Of a stretch of DNA of 32,055 nucleotides, positions 6,883 to 15,545 are shown piece after piece. The notes under the pieces were generated by a model. The model searched no databases. It saw nothing but the letters and a program-made list of their open reading frames with translations, and was not told the origin of the DNA. The stretch comes from an uncultured bacterium (GTDB lineage: Bacteria; Cyanobacteriota; Vampirovibrionia; Gastranaerophilales; Gastranaerophilaceae). The stretch covers positions 1 through 32,055 of the forward strand of contig CASFPN010000027.1 in assembly GCA_949296425.1 (NCBI GenBank), in the 5' to 3' direction. Positions within the stretch are counted from its first letter, which is position 1, and every line of letters starts with the position of its first letter. A program made the translations under genes and the position numbers.

Positions 6883-7748
6883 CAGTAAGTTATCCTTTCA
6901 TAGTCGGAAAATTGATCCGGAGTTGAGAATCTTTCTTCCGTACCTATAATAAAGCCTCCTATTACAACGGTAGATGTTCTTTGTGAACCTCGCGGAAATT
7001 TCAAAATAGGTTTCCGCTGAAGATTTGCAATTGCCGGTTTAACTCTGTTTTTTACAGCATCCATATAATTAGGATTTGAACATTGGACATTAATATTTGA
7101 TACGTTTCCGAATTTATCTACAACAAATGTGAATGTAAACAGTGTTCCTAAAGGTGCATAATCTATTTGAGAATCTCTCATAATCTGATTTTGCAGATTG
7201 CTTCTCCATCTGTTCCATGCGATAATTTCTTCCTGTTCCGTCATGTAAGGATTTTGGTATGTATTTTGCTTTTTAGGCTTTTGTACATTAACTTCCGTTT
7301 TTTTAGTTTCTGACAATTGTATGGGTTCTTCCGCTGTTTCTTCTTGCGCCTGTTCTATTATCCGCTGAAGAAGTTCAAGCTGTGAAGTTTCGTCAGGAAT
7401 ATTTTTTTGAACGATTTTCTTTTCGGTTTTTTCAATTTTTTGCGGCTTGGCTTCAATATATTTTTCAATATTTTCGGCAGTCTGCTGATTTTTTATCTCG
7501 ATAACCTGCGGTTGTTTTTCCGTAATATCAGGTGTTTTTACAGATTGAGCTTTAGAAGTTTCAGATGGTGTTTTTTTAGCTGCAGGGGTTACTGGAAGAT
7601 TATTTACCGGGATTGTGTCGCTTATTCTTGTCAGCTTAAAATGCTCATCTTCAATAATCATCGGCTGATGCATATCAGGATGAATTTTTATTGTTAGAAT
7701 AGTGAGTAATATAAACAAAATAATTGTTAATACTTTTAAAAAATCCAT
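6882..7748 (-). CDS. TonB-like protein: N-terminal TM, charged linker, TonB C-terminal-like domain
   Basis: The product is 288 residues. An N-terminal anchor (residues 4-22, LKVLTIILFILLTILTI) is followed by a long Glu/Lys/Pro/Thr-rich extended region (~45-165). The C-terminal ~105 residues are TonB/TolA-C-like (WNRWRSNLQNQIMRD, TFTFVVDKFGNVSNINV). This is the standard TonB architecture: anchored in the inner membrane, spanning the periplasm, and contacting an outer-membrane or periplasmic partner. It starts 2 bases after the stop of the FHA-like gene and overlaps the next small ORF by 1 base. No ExbB or ExbD gene is present in the operon, so if it is energised, the motor is encoded elsewhere or is replaced by the operon's own membrane proteins. 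Confidence 0.78.
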   Translation of the reverse strand: MDFLKVLTIILFILLTILTIKIHPDMHQPMIIEDEHFKLTRISDTIPVNNLPVTPAAKKTPSETSKAQSVKTPDITEKQPQVIEIKNQQTAENIEKYIEAKPQKIEKTEKKIVQKNIPDETSQLELLQRIIEQAQEETAEEPIQLSETKKTEVNVQKPKKQNTYQNPYMTEQEEIIAWNRWRSNLQNQIMRDSQIDYAPLGTLFTFTFVVDKFGNVSNINVQCSNPNYMDAVKNRVKPAIANLQRKPILKFPRGSQRTSTVVIGGFIIGTEERFSTPDQFSDYERITY

Positions 7749-7750
7749 AA

Positions 7751-9364
7751 TTAATCTTTATCTACTTTTGCAAGCAATTCATCACACGCGTAAATATCAA
7801 ATTTTGTCTGACTGAGCATCATTGTTTCAGCAATCAATAGGGCTGTCGGCACAAGTGCCGCTACCAAACTTAAAAATATTCCCTGCATATCTCCGCCGAT
7901 TTCCGTCATAAAGTATGAAACGTTCATTGCAAATTCTATGAATATGATTGTACAGGCAATTGCAAGAGAGCGTGTTTTTTCCGAATTTAATCTTCTGACA
8001 CCTTCAAGTCCGTAAATTGTTACTCCGTGGTGCTGATAGTCTGAAAATCCGTCCTGTTTAATTACTTGTGAGCCTTGAACTTTTTTTGTACAGAAAAATG
8101 CATTTACAAAAGAGAAAAACGCAAATATAATCAAAAATGTTGCAAGAACCAGGAAAACAGGGCTTATTCTTAAACCGGAAATTCTTACCCAGCCTGCAGC
8201 TTCCGGGAAACACATTGCAAGAGTGTTTGAAACACCGTAAGCAAGAAAAGGTGCCGTCAAAATACCGACAACTGTTTCTCCGACCGATTTCAACTGAAGA
8301 TTAAACATTTTATCTCTGATGTATTGAAGTTTTGAATTGCTCAAGCTGTTTATGTATCTTTCGATCCACTGTCTGTAAGATTTTATAACACTTTCAAAAT
8401 CCTCTCTGTACTCATATTTGTCAAGTGTCATTGTCCATTCTGTACCATTGCATTTGAAATATCCGCAGCTTATGGCTAAAACTGCCATTATACCTGCAAA
8501 AAAGAATGAAATAAATATTGCAAATGTCATAAAGTCATTCAAATTCATATAATAAACAAGATTTACAACATAAATGCCGAGTACAAATATTAATGAAAAA
8601 ATCAGCATAAAACTTTGCCCGAGTTTTGCGGATTTTGACATTTCTTTTTGTATACTGCTTTGAAGATACAGATAAATCCCCTGTTTTAAAAGCAGACAGA
8701 TTCCGTAAATTAAAATTGTATAGACTCCCCATACTTTGATGTTTGTCGGGAGGTGTAGGAAGTTGGCGCTCTCTTTAATTTCAAGCCCCATAAGGTAGTT
8801 TGAAACACCGAATGCACACACCATTGAACTTAAAAACATTGCAATATGAAGGAATATGCTTGTTTTTGCATTGGAGGAAAGTTTTTTCTTTAAATCGTTT
8901 ATGTGAAATGCAACCTGTTTAATTATTGCAACACGTGCATTTTCAAGATCTTCTTTTTGTTTTTCCAGTTTGACTTTTGTAACGGCATTAACATCTTTTC
9001 CGTAAAGTCCTTTTATATCTTCTTCGGTTAAATCTTCTTTTCCTATGGAGGTAACTGTTTTGCTGTGAACGCTTGGCTGTTCTTCAAGAATTTTCACGCT
9101 TACAAATTCATCAGATCCGGCAAACATAAGTTTGCAGATATTTTTAACTTCAACTCTTTTGATAGGCTGGCCTTTAAAAAGAACTTTATCACTCTGAAAA
9201 GTATTCATAATAACGCACTTGTTTTCACCTGCACTGTATTGCAGCGTAAGTAAAATATCACAGCCCGGATTTATAACCACATCGCATCCGGGATTTGTGC
9301 CGACATTTATTACGTCTTTATTAAATACTTTTTCACCCTGTGAAGTTGAAATTATTACAGCCAT
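7751..9364 (-). CDS. FHA-like domain protein with eight predicted membrane helices
   Basis: The product is 537 residues. Residues ~1-95 are a beta-rich domain that looks like a divergent FHA (phosphothreonine-binding) fold, with a VINVGTNPGCDVVINPG core. A charged coiled stretch (~115-165) follows. Eight hydrophobic segments lie at about 170-194, 210-233, 248-272, 278-302, 366-387, 399-424, 467-487 and 493-515. A ~60-residue hydrophilic segment (~303-362) separates helices 4 and 5. No known transporter family is recognised. It is probably the membrane core of the operon's complex; the N-terminal domain would be cytoplasmic and could read phosphorylation. The start is supported by agaggat upstream. 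It is second in the operon, 39 bases after the vWA gene. The FHA assignment is moderate; the membrane architecture is firm. Confidence 0.7.
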   Translation of the reverse strand: MAVIISTSQGEKVFNKDVINVGTNPGCDVVINPGCDILLTLQYSAGENKCVIMNTFQSDKVLFKGQPIKRVEVKNICKLMFAGSDEFVSVKILEEQPSVHSKTVTSIGKEDLTEEDIKGLYGKDVNAVTKVKLEKQKEDLENARVAIIKQVAFHINDLKKKLSSNAKTSIFLHIAMFLSSMVCAFGVSNYLMGLEIKESANFLHLPTNIKVWGVYTILIYGICLLLKQGIYLYLQSSIQKEMSKSAKLGQSFMLIFSLIFVLGIYVVNLVYYMNLNDFMTFAIFISFFFAGIMAVLAISCGYFKCNGTEWTMTLDKYEYREDFESVIKSYRQWIERYINSLSNSKLQYIRDKMFNLQLKSVGETVVGILTAPFLAYGVSNTLAMCFPEAAGWVRISGLRISPVFLVLATFLIIFAFFSFVNAFFCTKKVQGSQVIKQDGFSDYQHHGVTIYGLEGVRRLNSEKTRSLAIACTIIFIEFAMNVSYFMTEIGGDMQGIFLSLVAALVPTALLIAETMMLSQTKFDIYACDELLAKVDKD

Positions 9365-9403
9365 TTTTTTATCCTCTTTGACACTTATTTCGTACTTTTA
9401 TTT

Positions 9404-10078
9404 TTATCTTCCTATAGCGTGAAGAAATCTTCTGATAGATTTATCAATATTTTGTTCCGGAGAAACAATCAAATGATTTTCGCCGAGTACAGGTGTTAAT
9501 TTTTCTTTTACAAGATCGAGTTTTTCAGGATGTGCATCTAGAAACATCATTGAGATATCAGGTGCGTATTTTTTTACGTTTTGAACATTATCAGGCAGAA
9601 TATTCCAGTTAATCTGTTTTTCTATTGCTCCTTCGTTTTCCAGATCACCTATTACAACAACAGCCGGCACGTAGCCGTTCTTTTTCATTGAAAGCGCGTG
9701 TGAGAAAGCTTTTTTCAAACCTACTCCGTAAGCTGTTCCGTAATCTGTTTCATCATACTGTGTAAAAGCATCCATTGATTTTGTAATTGTACTTCCGTTC
9801 ATAGGGCTGCCTTCATAAATAAGATAGGCATCTTCTGATACACGTAAAATTTTTATCTGATCTTCGGGATCTAAAAGATTACATATTTGGCGCAGAGTCT
9901 TTTTCTGTTCCGGCAGTCGTTTTTGATTTGAGGCCGATGAATCTATTACAAAAATTACTGCTGCAGGATGAAAATCGTCTACTTTAATCTGTTTTAATCC
10001 TGCCCAGATAAATTTTATTGCAACCGAAAGTACAAGAATTATTAAACCTAATGTGACTAACCTTTTGTTTAACTTCAT
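9404..10078 (-). CDS. Membrane-anchored von Willebrand factor A domain protein
   Basis: The product is 224 residues, using the ATG at 10078. A GTG at 10087 is in frame but lies inside the ribosome binding site (aaaaggtggg), so it is rejected. Residues 7-27 are a membrane anchor. The rest is a vWA domain with a complete metal-ion-dependent adhesion site: DSSAS (D46, S48, S50), T115 in DYGTAYG and D145 in VIGDLENEG. Such domains bind protein partners through a divalent cation; anchored ones occur in Bat-type and secretion or envelope complexes. It is the first gene of the six-gene operon running to 5634. Upstream on the - strand, TGC-TATATT about 30 bases before the ATG could be an extended -10. 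Confidence 0.85.
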   Translation of the reverse strand: MKLNKRLVTLGLIILVLSVAIKFIWAGLKQIKVDDFHPAAVIFVIDSSASNQKRLPEQKKTLRQICNLLDPEDQIKILRVSEDAYLIYEGSPMNGSTITKSMDAFTQYDETDYGTAYGVGLKKAFSHALSMKKNGYVPAVVVIGDLENEGAIEKQINWNILPDNVQNVKKYAPDISMMFLDAHPEKLDLVKEKLTPVLGENHLIVSPEQNIDKSIRRFLHAIGR

Positions 10079-10184
10079 TATTCCCACCTTTTAATCTTAA
10101 AAATAATATAGCATATATCTGAGAAAAAGTGAAGGTATATTTTTCGCCGGTATGTATGCTGTAGCATAAAGTTATAAGTCCGGC

Positions 10185-10225
10185 AAAAAGACACTTTCCT
10201 TTTTCATTTAGGAGAGTGTCTTTTT
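10185..10225. terminator. Long bidirectional intrinsic terminator
   Basis: The 16-base arms at 10185-10200 and 10210-10225 pair with one G-U wobble around a 9-base loop. An A-run opens the left arm and a T-run closes the right arm, so it works in both directions. It closes the - strand gene ending at 10259 and separates it from the vWA operon. A smaller inverted repeat (tatgct/agcata, ~10154-10167) lies beside it. Confidence 0.85.
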
Positions 10226-10258
10226 GTGTTGGTTGTTTTTAAACTTCAAATTTATACA

Positions 10259-11104
10259 TTAATCAAAGCGTATCACTTTTGGCTTAGTATTTTTAGAATT
10301 AACATCATCAACATCAACTAATTTTATGTTATCAAATTTTTCCGGTGAAAATTCGTTGACATTTATCTCGTTTGGAGATATATCATATTTTTTTAATTCT
10401 ATTGGGGTTTCTGCTGCTTTCAGTATCTTATCGATATCTTTGCTTTTAGGCGGGTGCACTACGATATCAGAGGCGATTTTTGCAGTTGTTTTGTCTGTTG
10501 AGCTGCCGCCTCTGAGGATATTTCTGAAATCTACCATAAATCTGTCTGCCTGTCTTTGCAGATTATTAGTAAAACTTGCATATAATCTTGAGATTTCATC
10601 TCCTCCAAATATTTGAGCAAATTTTACTCCGTCAAGTTCTTTAAATCTGAAACGGTGAGATGCAACTTCTCCTATTTCAGTATTACCGTAGATCATTCCG
10701 TTACGGCGTGACATTCCACATGTCATATTAGTTGTATCTGCAGGTTTTCCTGCGTCTATAAATCCTGTTGCAAAGTGGCTTTGGCCGTTGTCAGTAGAAA
10801 AATGATATTTTACAACTCCGTTTGATGAACCGGGATGTGTTATTGAAACAGCTCCTTGACTTACAACCTTTTCGCCGTCGCGTAATCTGATTCCGGCAAT
10901 AGCGTAGTTTGATTTTGCTTTGTATGCAACATCAAGTTTTGGCTCTTTAATCCCTTGCAATGCTTTTTGTACAATTTCAGCTGTTTCTGCATCATGTGAA
11001 GTAAGTGCAGTTATAAGTCCGTCGTTTAATGTAATTTTTCCTGCTGCGCCTTCTGATTTGGGGATAAAATTCATAATTTTTTGAAGTATTCTGGTGATTT
11101 CCAT
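10259..11104 (-). CDS. Hypothetical protein, lineage-specific
   Basis: The product is 281 residues with no signal peptide or membrane helix. The N-terminus (MEITRILQKIMNFIP) is amphipathic. The middle (~60-165) is beta-rich with many Gly, His and Asn residues (VKYHFSTDNGQSHFATGF, CGMSRRNGMIYGNTEIGE). A helical part (~170-210) is followed by a polar C-terminal tail that is probably disordered. I do not recognise a family. It is flanked by a strong terminator downstream and a 131-base AT-rich gap upstream, so it is probably monocistronic. The start is supported by aaagga about 7 bases before the ATG. Confidence 0.65.
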   Translation of the reverse strand: MEITRILQKIMNFIPKSEGAAGKITLNDGLITALTSHDAETAEIVQKALQGIKEPKLDVAYKAKSNYAIAGIRLRDGEKVVSQGAVSITHPGSSNGVVKYHFSTDNGQSHFATGFIDAGKPADTTNMTCGMSRRNGMIYGNTEIGEVASHRFRFKELDGVKFAQIFGGDEISRLYASFTNNLQRQADRFMVDFRNILRGGSSTDKTTAKIASDIVVHPPKSKDIDKILKAAETPIELKKYDISPNEINVNEFSPEKFDNIKLVDVDDVNSKNTKPKVIRFD

Positions 11105-11235
11105 AATAAATTCCTTTCTGCCTTTTCTTTAAACACCTTTTTACTACTTCAATAAAACTATTGAAAAACAAAATTTGCTAAAAAATTCTAATATGTTACG
11201 AAATATAAATTTTTTAAATTGCATTTTTAATTAAC

Positions 11236-12036
11236 TTAATTATTATATGGTGCAGCATTAAGCGGTTGGTTAAGTTTCAACTCAAAAGTTGTGCCATTTG
11301 GAATTTGCACATCCCGTCCCCGTTGCATAGCTCCGCGCAAACCTCCGCCTAAAGCTCCGATACCACCATAGATTGCCATATTTTTACCCCAGTTATCACT
11401 CCCTGAAAGTGCAGTAAAAGCGGCACCGATAAGCATTGAGCCTAGTGCTCCTATTACTATATCACGGGTCATTTTTTTTGCACGCTCGCTTTCTTCTTCC
11501 ATATATATTTTTTCAGTTGAAATATTTATTAAATTTCCGTCAGGGGTTAAAATCCTGTTAAAGCTGAATTCAAGAGCTCCTGTTCCGTATGCATAACCTG
11601 CGCTTTGCGCATCAGTGGCACTTCCGTATACAAGGCTGCCTGCAGGAGCGATTAAGACTCCGTTATATACAAGGTCTTCGCAAAGTGTTGCGGTCAAGTT
11701 GTCATTCTTTTCCAAACTTCCCGAACTTATTCCGGAATCGAATGTTATTTTGAATGTTGTACCGGCCGGTACATGAACTACGTTGCCGAAAAGAAGATCC
11801 GCAGACGGCTTAAAGGTATTGTTAATGACTTCTTCTTCAATAACGGGCGGTGTGTAGTTTGTTCTTTCTGTATGTTTTCTTTTTTTATAAAAATTATTTT
11901 CAACAGGAGCAGACTGCACCGGCTCAAATTTTTTCCTGTCAAATTCTGCTTGAGCCTCGTCACTGAAATCATATTGAGCAGGAACAGGAAGCGCAAATAT
12001 TTGAAAACATATAATAAGAGCCAAAATCTTTTTCAT
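11236..12036 (-). CDS. Exported protein with a beta domain and glycine-rich hydrophobic segment
   Basis: The product is 266 residues with a clear signal peptide (MKKILALIICFQIFALPVPAQ, cleavage near 20-21). A disordered charged region (~22-80) is followed by a beta-rich domain (~85-175). Its VPAGTTFKITFDSGISSG and APAGSLVYGSA phrases resemble the barrel of VirB10/TrbI-like or TraB-like proteins that set the hydrophobic or charge content of a periplasmic ring. A Gly/Ala-rich segment (~190-235, IGALGSMLIGAAFTAL, GGIGALGGGLRGAM) could be a glycine-zipper membrane hairpin, and a second short VPAGTTFEL-like phrase ends the protein. Family membership is tentative. No other secretion gene is adjacent. 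Confidence 0.65.
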   Translation of the reverse strand: MKKILALIICFQIFALPVPAQYDFSDEAQAEFDRKKFEPVQSAPVENNFYKKRKHTERTNYTPPVIEEEVINNTFKPSADLLFGNVVHVPAGTTFKITFDSGISSGSLEKNDNLTATLCEDLVYNGVLIAPAGSLVYGSATDAQSAGYAYGTGALEFSFNRILTPDGNLINISTEKIYMEEESERAKKMTRDIVIGALGSMLIGAAFTALSGSDNWGKNMAIYGGIGALGGGLRGAMQRGRDVQIPNGTTFELKLNQPLNAAPYNN

Positions 12037-12110
12037 AATTACTTATATTATAAATGAATATTGAATTATTACAATATCCCTGTTATAATTAATGGTGAGT
12101 TGATTATTTA

Positions 12111-12166
12111 GTCATCCTGAATTTATTTCAGGCTCCTGATGAGATTCTGAAACAAGTTCAGAATGA
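12111..12166. repeat. Palindromic intergenic repeat element
   Basis: This 56-base element contains two hairpins: cctga/tcagg (12116-12132) and attctgaa/ttcagaat (12144-12164). Near-complementary ends (gtcat...atgat) frame it. The gtcatcctgaa...ttcagaatga pattern is a well-known type of dispersed palindromic repeat in many bacterial genomes. It lies between the divergent 12036 (-) and 12215 (+) genes, in a stretch that otherwise holds only a TATAAT at 12085-12090. Confidence 0.7.
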
Positions 12167-12214
12167 TTTAAATATTTAAATTAAAAAATTAGGAAAAACA
12201 TAAAGAGAGTGATT

Positions 12215-12820
12215 ATGGAAAAGATATTAGAAATACTGGCAGTAGTGATAAGTTCATATATTATAGGTTCAATACCTACCGGATATATTATTGTAAAAGT
12301 TTTTACCGGTGAGGATATAAGAACAATCGGTTCAGGTTCAACCGGAGCTACAAATGTAAAACGTGTTATGGGTAAAAAATGGTTTTTTATAACTTTATTA
12401 CTGGATGCCTTTAAAGGGGCGTTACCTGTTATTCTTGCTGCCATGTTTGCCAAAACATTTACCGGAATCGGACTTTTGCCGGTTTTGGCTGCTGTCGCTG
12501 TTATAATCGGACACAGCAAATCTGTATTTCTTAAATTTACCGGCGGCAAATCTGTTGCTTCAGGTGTCGGAACAATTCTTGCTCTAAACTGGCAGGTTGG
12601 TTTGATTATAGCTGCAATATGGGCTGTAATAACATTTTTTACAAGATATGTGTCAGTAGGCTCAATAATAGCGCTTGCTCTTTCTCCTTTTATAATGTGG
12701 GCTTTTAAAGCTCCTGTTGCATATATTTGTTATTGCGCACTTGGTGCTTTATATATAATTTGGCTTCACCGGTCAAATATTCAAAGACTTATCAAAGGTG
12801 AAGAAAATAAGGTGAGATAA
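12215..12820 (+). CDS. plsY: Acyl-phosphate:glycerol-3-phosphate acyltransferase PlsY
   Basis: PlsY is the inner-membrane enzyme that moves an acyl group from acyl-phosphate to glycerol-3-phosphate, the first step of phospholipid synthesis in bacteria that use PlsX/PlsY. The product is 201 residues with five or so membrane helices and the three family motifs: GSGSTGATNVKR (~35-46), GHSKSVFLKFTGGKSVASG (~104-122) and the C-terminal HRSNIQRLIKGEE. Motif 1 has Ser-Thr where most members have Asn-Pro/Ile. I use the ATG at 12215 because aaagagag lies 6 bases upstream; the GTG at 12209 would fall inside that site. A small membrane-protein gene follows after one base, implying co-translation. Confidence 0.95.
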   Translation: MEKILEILAVVISSYIIGSIPTGYIIVKVFTGEDIRTIGSGSTGATNVKRVMGKKWFFITLLLDAFKGALPVILAAMFAKTFTGIGLLPVLAAVAVIIGHSKSVFLKFTGGKSVASGVGTILALNWQVGLIIAAIWAVITFFTRYVSVGSIIALALSPFIMWAFKAPVAYICYCALGALYIIWLHRSNIQRLIKGEENKVR

Positions 12821-12821
12821 T

Positions 12822-13049
12822 ATGGACTTTACAATACTTTTAATTGGCATAGGTATAATTGTAGCACTATTTATTATAGGAAAAATCTTTGCAATACTGA
12901 CAAAAATCTTAGTAGTAATTTTGATTGTAGCAGCTCTTGCTGTAGGATTTTTCATCTGGCAGAATAAAGATAATTCTTTGAATAGACCAGCAATGGCGGA
13001 TTCATATATAATTTCGTTTAACTCTCTAAATAACTTTAGTATCCTTTAA
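12822..13049 (+). CDS. Small membrane protein co-transcribed with plsY
   Basis: The product is 75 residues, almost entirely hydrophobic over residues 4-46 (two closely spaced helices or one long hairpin), with a polar tail. The ATG is one base after the plsY stop and has aaggtgaga as ribosome binding site, which makes a coupled downstream cistron likely. Its last 14 bases overlap the convergent 13036-15372 gene. No family is recognised. Confidence 0.6.
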   Translation: MDFTILLIGIGIIVALFIIGKIFAILTKILVVILIVAALAVGFFIWQNKDNSLNRPAMADSYIISFNSLNNFSIL

Positions 13050-15372
13050 CCATTTGTCTGAGCACGCTGCTGTTTGTAAAATTTATATCCTGAGAATTTT
13101 TTTCTTCCGTTTGCGGTGCATTTTTAGGTTCTACTTCATAAGTTTTAATCGGACGTTTACCGGTTAATCGTTTCATAAAGTCATAATATTTTCTTTCAAA
13201 ACCTGTTGCATTATTTTGTTTATTTTCAAGTTCAATAAGTTCATCTCTTGTGTGTGTGCCTGTTGGAACTCCAACGGATGCTCTTGTCAGCCATTCTCCA
13301 AGAGTGGTATTTGTAGCCGTAATCCAGCTCATTCCAAATAATGAACCATTATACTGGCGTCTGAATGTACTATTGAACAGGTCAATCAGAAGTGTCTGGT
13401 AGAACAGTCTTGAACCTTCCTGTACAAATCTTTCTTTAAATTTTGTTTTTGCCCCTTCAACATCGTTACCGTTTGATTTTAGCATAACCATATTGTAGTT
13501 GTCTGTCATCAAGAACCAGATTGTTGCTGCAAGTGCTGCAGTTTTTGCAAGGTTTGAAAGTTCGCTGTTGGATACATTTGACATTGTATCCACGTTAAAT
13601 GCTTTTAATATATTATCGCTTACGTAATCTTTAAATTCTTTTTTAGTAATTTTTCCATTTGAATATTTTTCTGCTTCGCGTCCGATATTTTGTACACTTT
13701 GGGCAAGAGCGGTAATATCTTCCACTTTTTTGGAAGGTTTTTTAGCTCCTCCTCTTGAAAATACTGATTTTATTGCATCATCCACAAATTTGTATGGCAT
13801 TGTTCCGTATTTCCATATAAATTTGAACGGAGCCAGGAAGAAGTCTATTGCGGGTTTGATTTTCTTTTCTTTTGTGCCGAGGCTGATTGTTCCGTCTGCA
13901 TTTATTGATTTAGAAGCTATATTTTTGTATTGGGCTGCAAGTTCCGTGAAACCGTTTTCTTCCAGCACTTTTGTAATGTTATCAAATTTTTCCTGAGTTA
14001 TTTTGAAATCTTTTATCTGAGTTGCATCTTTATATATCTTTTTAAAGAAGCCGGAGAAATCTTTCCAGGCATTATCAACGGCTGATATTTTTCTTAAACC
14101 TTTTATTGCAAATCCACCGGCTATAATTACACCAATAGCCTTTGCTACAGTACCGAATGAAAGAAGCGGTTTTTGTTGTTTGTCTTTTTCTTTTTTATTT
14201 TCGGAAGATTTGAATGATAAATCGGGCTTAATTTGAGCTTCGGGAGCGTGATTACGTTCATTTTCCGCACGTGCTTCTTCCGGAGTCAAGCGTGTAATAT
14301 GTTTACCGTTAATTATACGTGAGAATGCTTCTGTTGTAAGTGTTGTAAGAGCAGTCATTAACATAATTCCCATTTTGGAATTATTGATACATTTATTTAA
14401 AGCTCCGAGTGTAACAAGTGTAATGTATGCATTAAATCCGATTCTGGCCATTTCCTGTTTAAATCTGACTTTTTGTTCGTGGCTTGCTGCTTTTTTATCA
14501 TCATCCATCATTCTGGACAGGTTATAAGCATCATTTGCAAGAAATATAGCGGGCGGAATTCCTGATACAATTCTGTTTAACGACCTTTCATGTTTGGTGT
14601 CATAATTGCCTGTTTTCGGGTCAAACATTTTAACCGAACGCTGGAATATTGCAGATGTAATTTCTTCGCTCGATTTGCCTTTTAGTTTGGCAGAAGTTTC
14701 AAAAAGTCCGCGCAATGAATTTACCTGTGCATCAATTTTTGAGCGCTGCCTGATTTTTTTGAAGAAAGGTTTGTTATATGTTTGTATGGACCATTGTTTA
14801 AAAGGTTTGATTTTGCCTAATCCTTTAACTATTCCGTTTAAAATATCTCCCGGAAGTATTGTAAAAGGATACATAAGGCCATCCCAAATAAGCTGGGGGA
14901 TAGTCTTTTTCTTGAAGGATATTTTATCACCTTCAACATTAATCATCTTTTTAGCAAGTTCTGATTTTTTAAGGTGTTCCAGAAGTTCTTCGCCGATGGA
15001 TGTAGTAACATCTTTGCCGTCAACTTTTCGGGTAATTCCCATATAATCTTTGGCAAATTTTGTAAATTCACTAATACTGTATGTGCCTGCTTTTTTATAC
15101 GACGGGGCTAGTCTTAATGCAAGTCCTATACCGGCAAGAGTCCCGAACATCGCAAGAACCGGTGTAAGAGCTGACGGTTTTTTCTTATCTTTATTATTTG
15201 CGCTAAAAGAAAGACCTTTAAAAGATAAATCCCGGTGATTATTTTTTAAAGGTCTCTCATTTAAATAATTTATTGATGACATGAACTCGGAAGGAACATG
15301 TTTGGGGGATAGTTCCCCTATAGGTTTTTGCCGCTGCTTCACAGTATCAAAAGTTATTTTACCTGTTAACAT
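13036..15372 (-). CDS. Large internally duplicated membrane-associated protein, lineage-specific
   Basis: I start at the ATG at 15372, giving 778 residues, because ggaaggaaaaag lies just upstream. The 78 extra codons of the longer frame back to 15606 run through AT-rich promoter-like DNA. The protein has two homologous halves, about 49-375 and 384-745. Each begins with an LSFK motif, then a Lys-rich linker and a Gly-rich hydrophobic helix, then a [LF]IW....MP[FY] segment, a [NT]D.YN phrase, another hydrophobic stretch and a closing TR.E motif. Hydrophobic helices at ~70-88, ~295-345 and the equivalents in half two suggest membrane or lipid association without a signal peptide. No function is recognised. 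It is divergent from the two-helix gene at 15622 and shares its promoter region. Confidence 0.7.
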   Translation of the reverse strand: MLTGKITFDTVKQRQKPIGELSPKHVPSEFMSSINYLNERPLKNNHRDLSFKGLSFSANNKDKKKPSALTPVLAMFGTLAGIGLALRLAPSYKKAGTYSISEFTKFAKDYMGITRKVDGKDVTTSIGEELLEHLKKSELAKKMINVEGDKISFKKKTIPQLIWDGLMYPFTILPGDILNGIVKGLGKIKPFKQWSIQTYNKPFFKKIRQRSKIDAQVNSLRGLFETSAKLKGKSSEEITSAIFQRSVKMFDPKTGNYDTKHERSLNRIVSGIPPAIFLANDAYNLSRMMDDDKKAASHEQKVRFKQEMARIGFNAYITLVTLGALNKCINNSKMGIMLMTALTTLTTEAFSRIINGKHITRLTPEEARAENERNHAPEAQIKPDLSFKSSENKKEKDKQQKPLLSFGTVAKAIGVIIAGGFAIKGLRKISAVDNAWKDFSGFFKKIYKDATQIKDFKITQEKFDNITKVLEENGFTELAAQYKNIASKSINADGTISLGTKEKKIKPAIDFFLAPFKFIWKYGTMPYKFVDDAIKSVFSRGGAKKPSKKVEDITALAQSVQNIGREAEKYSNGKITKKEFKDYVSDNILKAFNVDTMSNVSNSELSNLAKTAALAATIWFLMTDNYNMVMLKSNGNDVEGAKTKFKERFVQEGSRLFYQTLLIDLFNSTFRRQYNGSLFGMSWITATNTTLGEWLTRASVGVPTGTHTRDELIELENKQNNATGFERKYYDFMKRLTGKRPIKTYEVEPKNAPQTEEKNSQDINFTNSSVLRQMVKGY

Positions 15373-15490
15373 TTCTTTTTCCTTCCCGTCATGTATTTTT
15401 AAATGAAAAGAAAATTTTGACAAGTGTGAGTATATACAAAATTTACAATTTTTTATAATTATATAAAATGTAACGAAATGTAAAAATGAA

Positions 15491-15545
15491 TTTAAAATGG
15501 CTGAAACCCTTGATATAATCCTCATAGGATAGGATAGGATAGGAT
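15491..15545 (+). promoter_or_regulatory. Promoter of the 15622 gene with an AGGAT tandem repeat at the start site
   Basis: TATAAT at 15514-15519, with TTTAAA 17 bases upstream (15491-15496), forms a plausible + strand promoter. Transcription would start near 15526. There, AGGAT is repeated four times (15526-15545), so the repeat would form the very 5' end of the mRNA. The purine-rich ribosome binding site agaaaggaaag lies about 6 bases before the ATG at 15622. On the other strand, TATAAT-like sequence near 15453-15464 probably drives the 13036-15372 gene. Confidence 0.5.

Noticed and set aside
6689-6949. An 86-residue hydrophobic ORF on the + strand
   Set aside because: It is antisense to two well-placed - strand small genes with coupled starts, and its hydrophobicity is a reverse-complement effect of their AT-rich helices.
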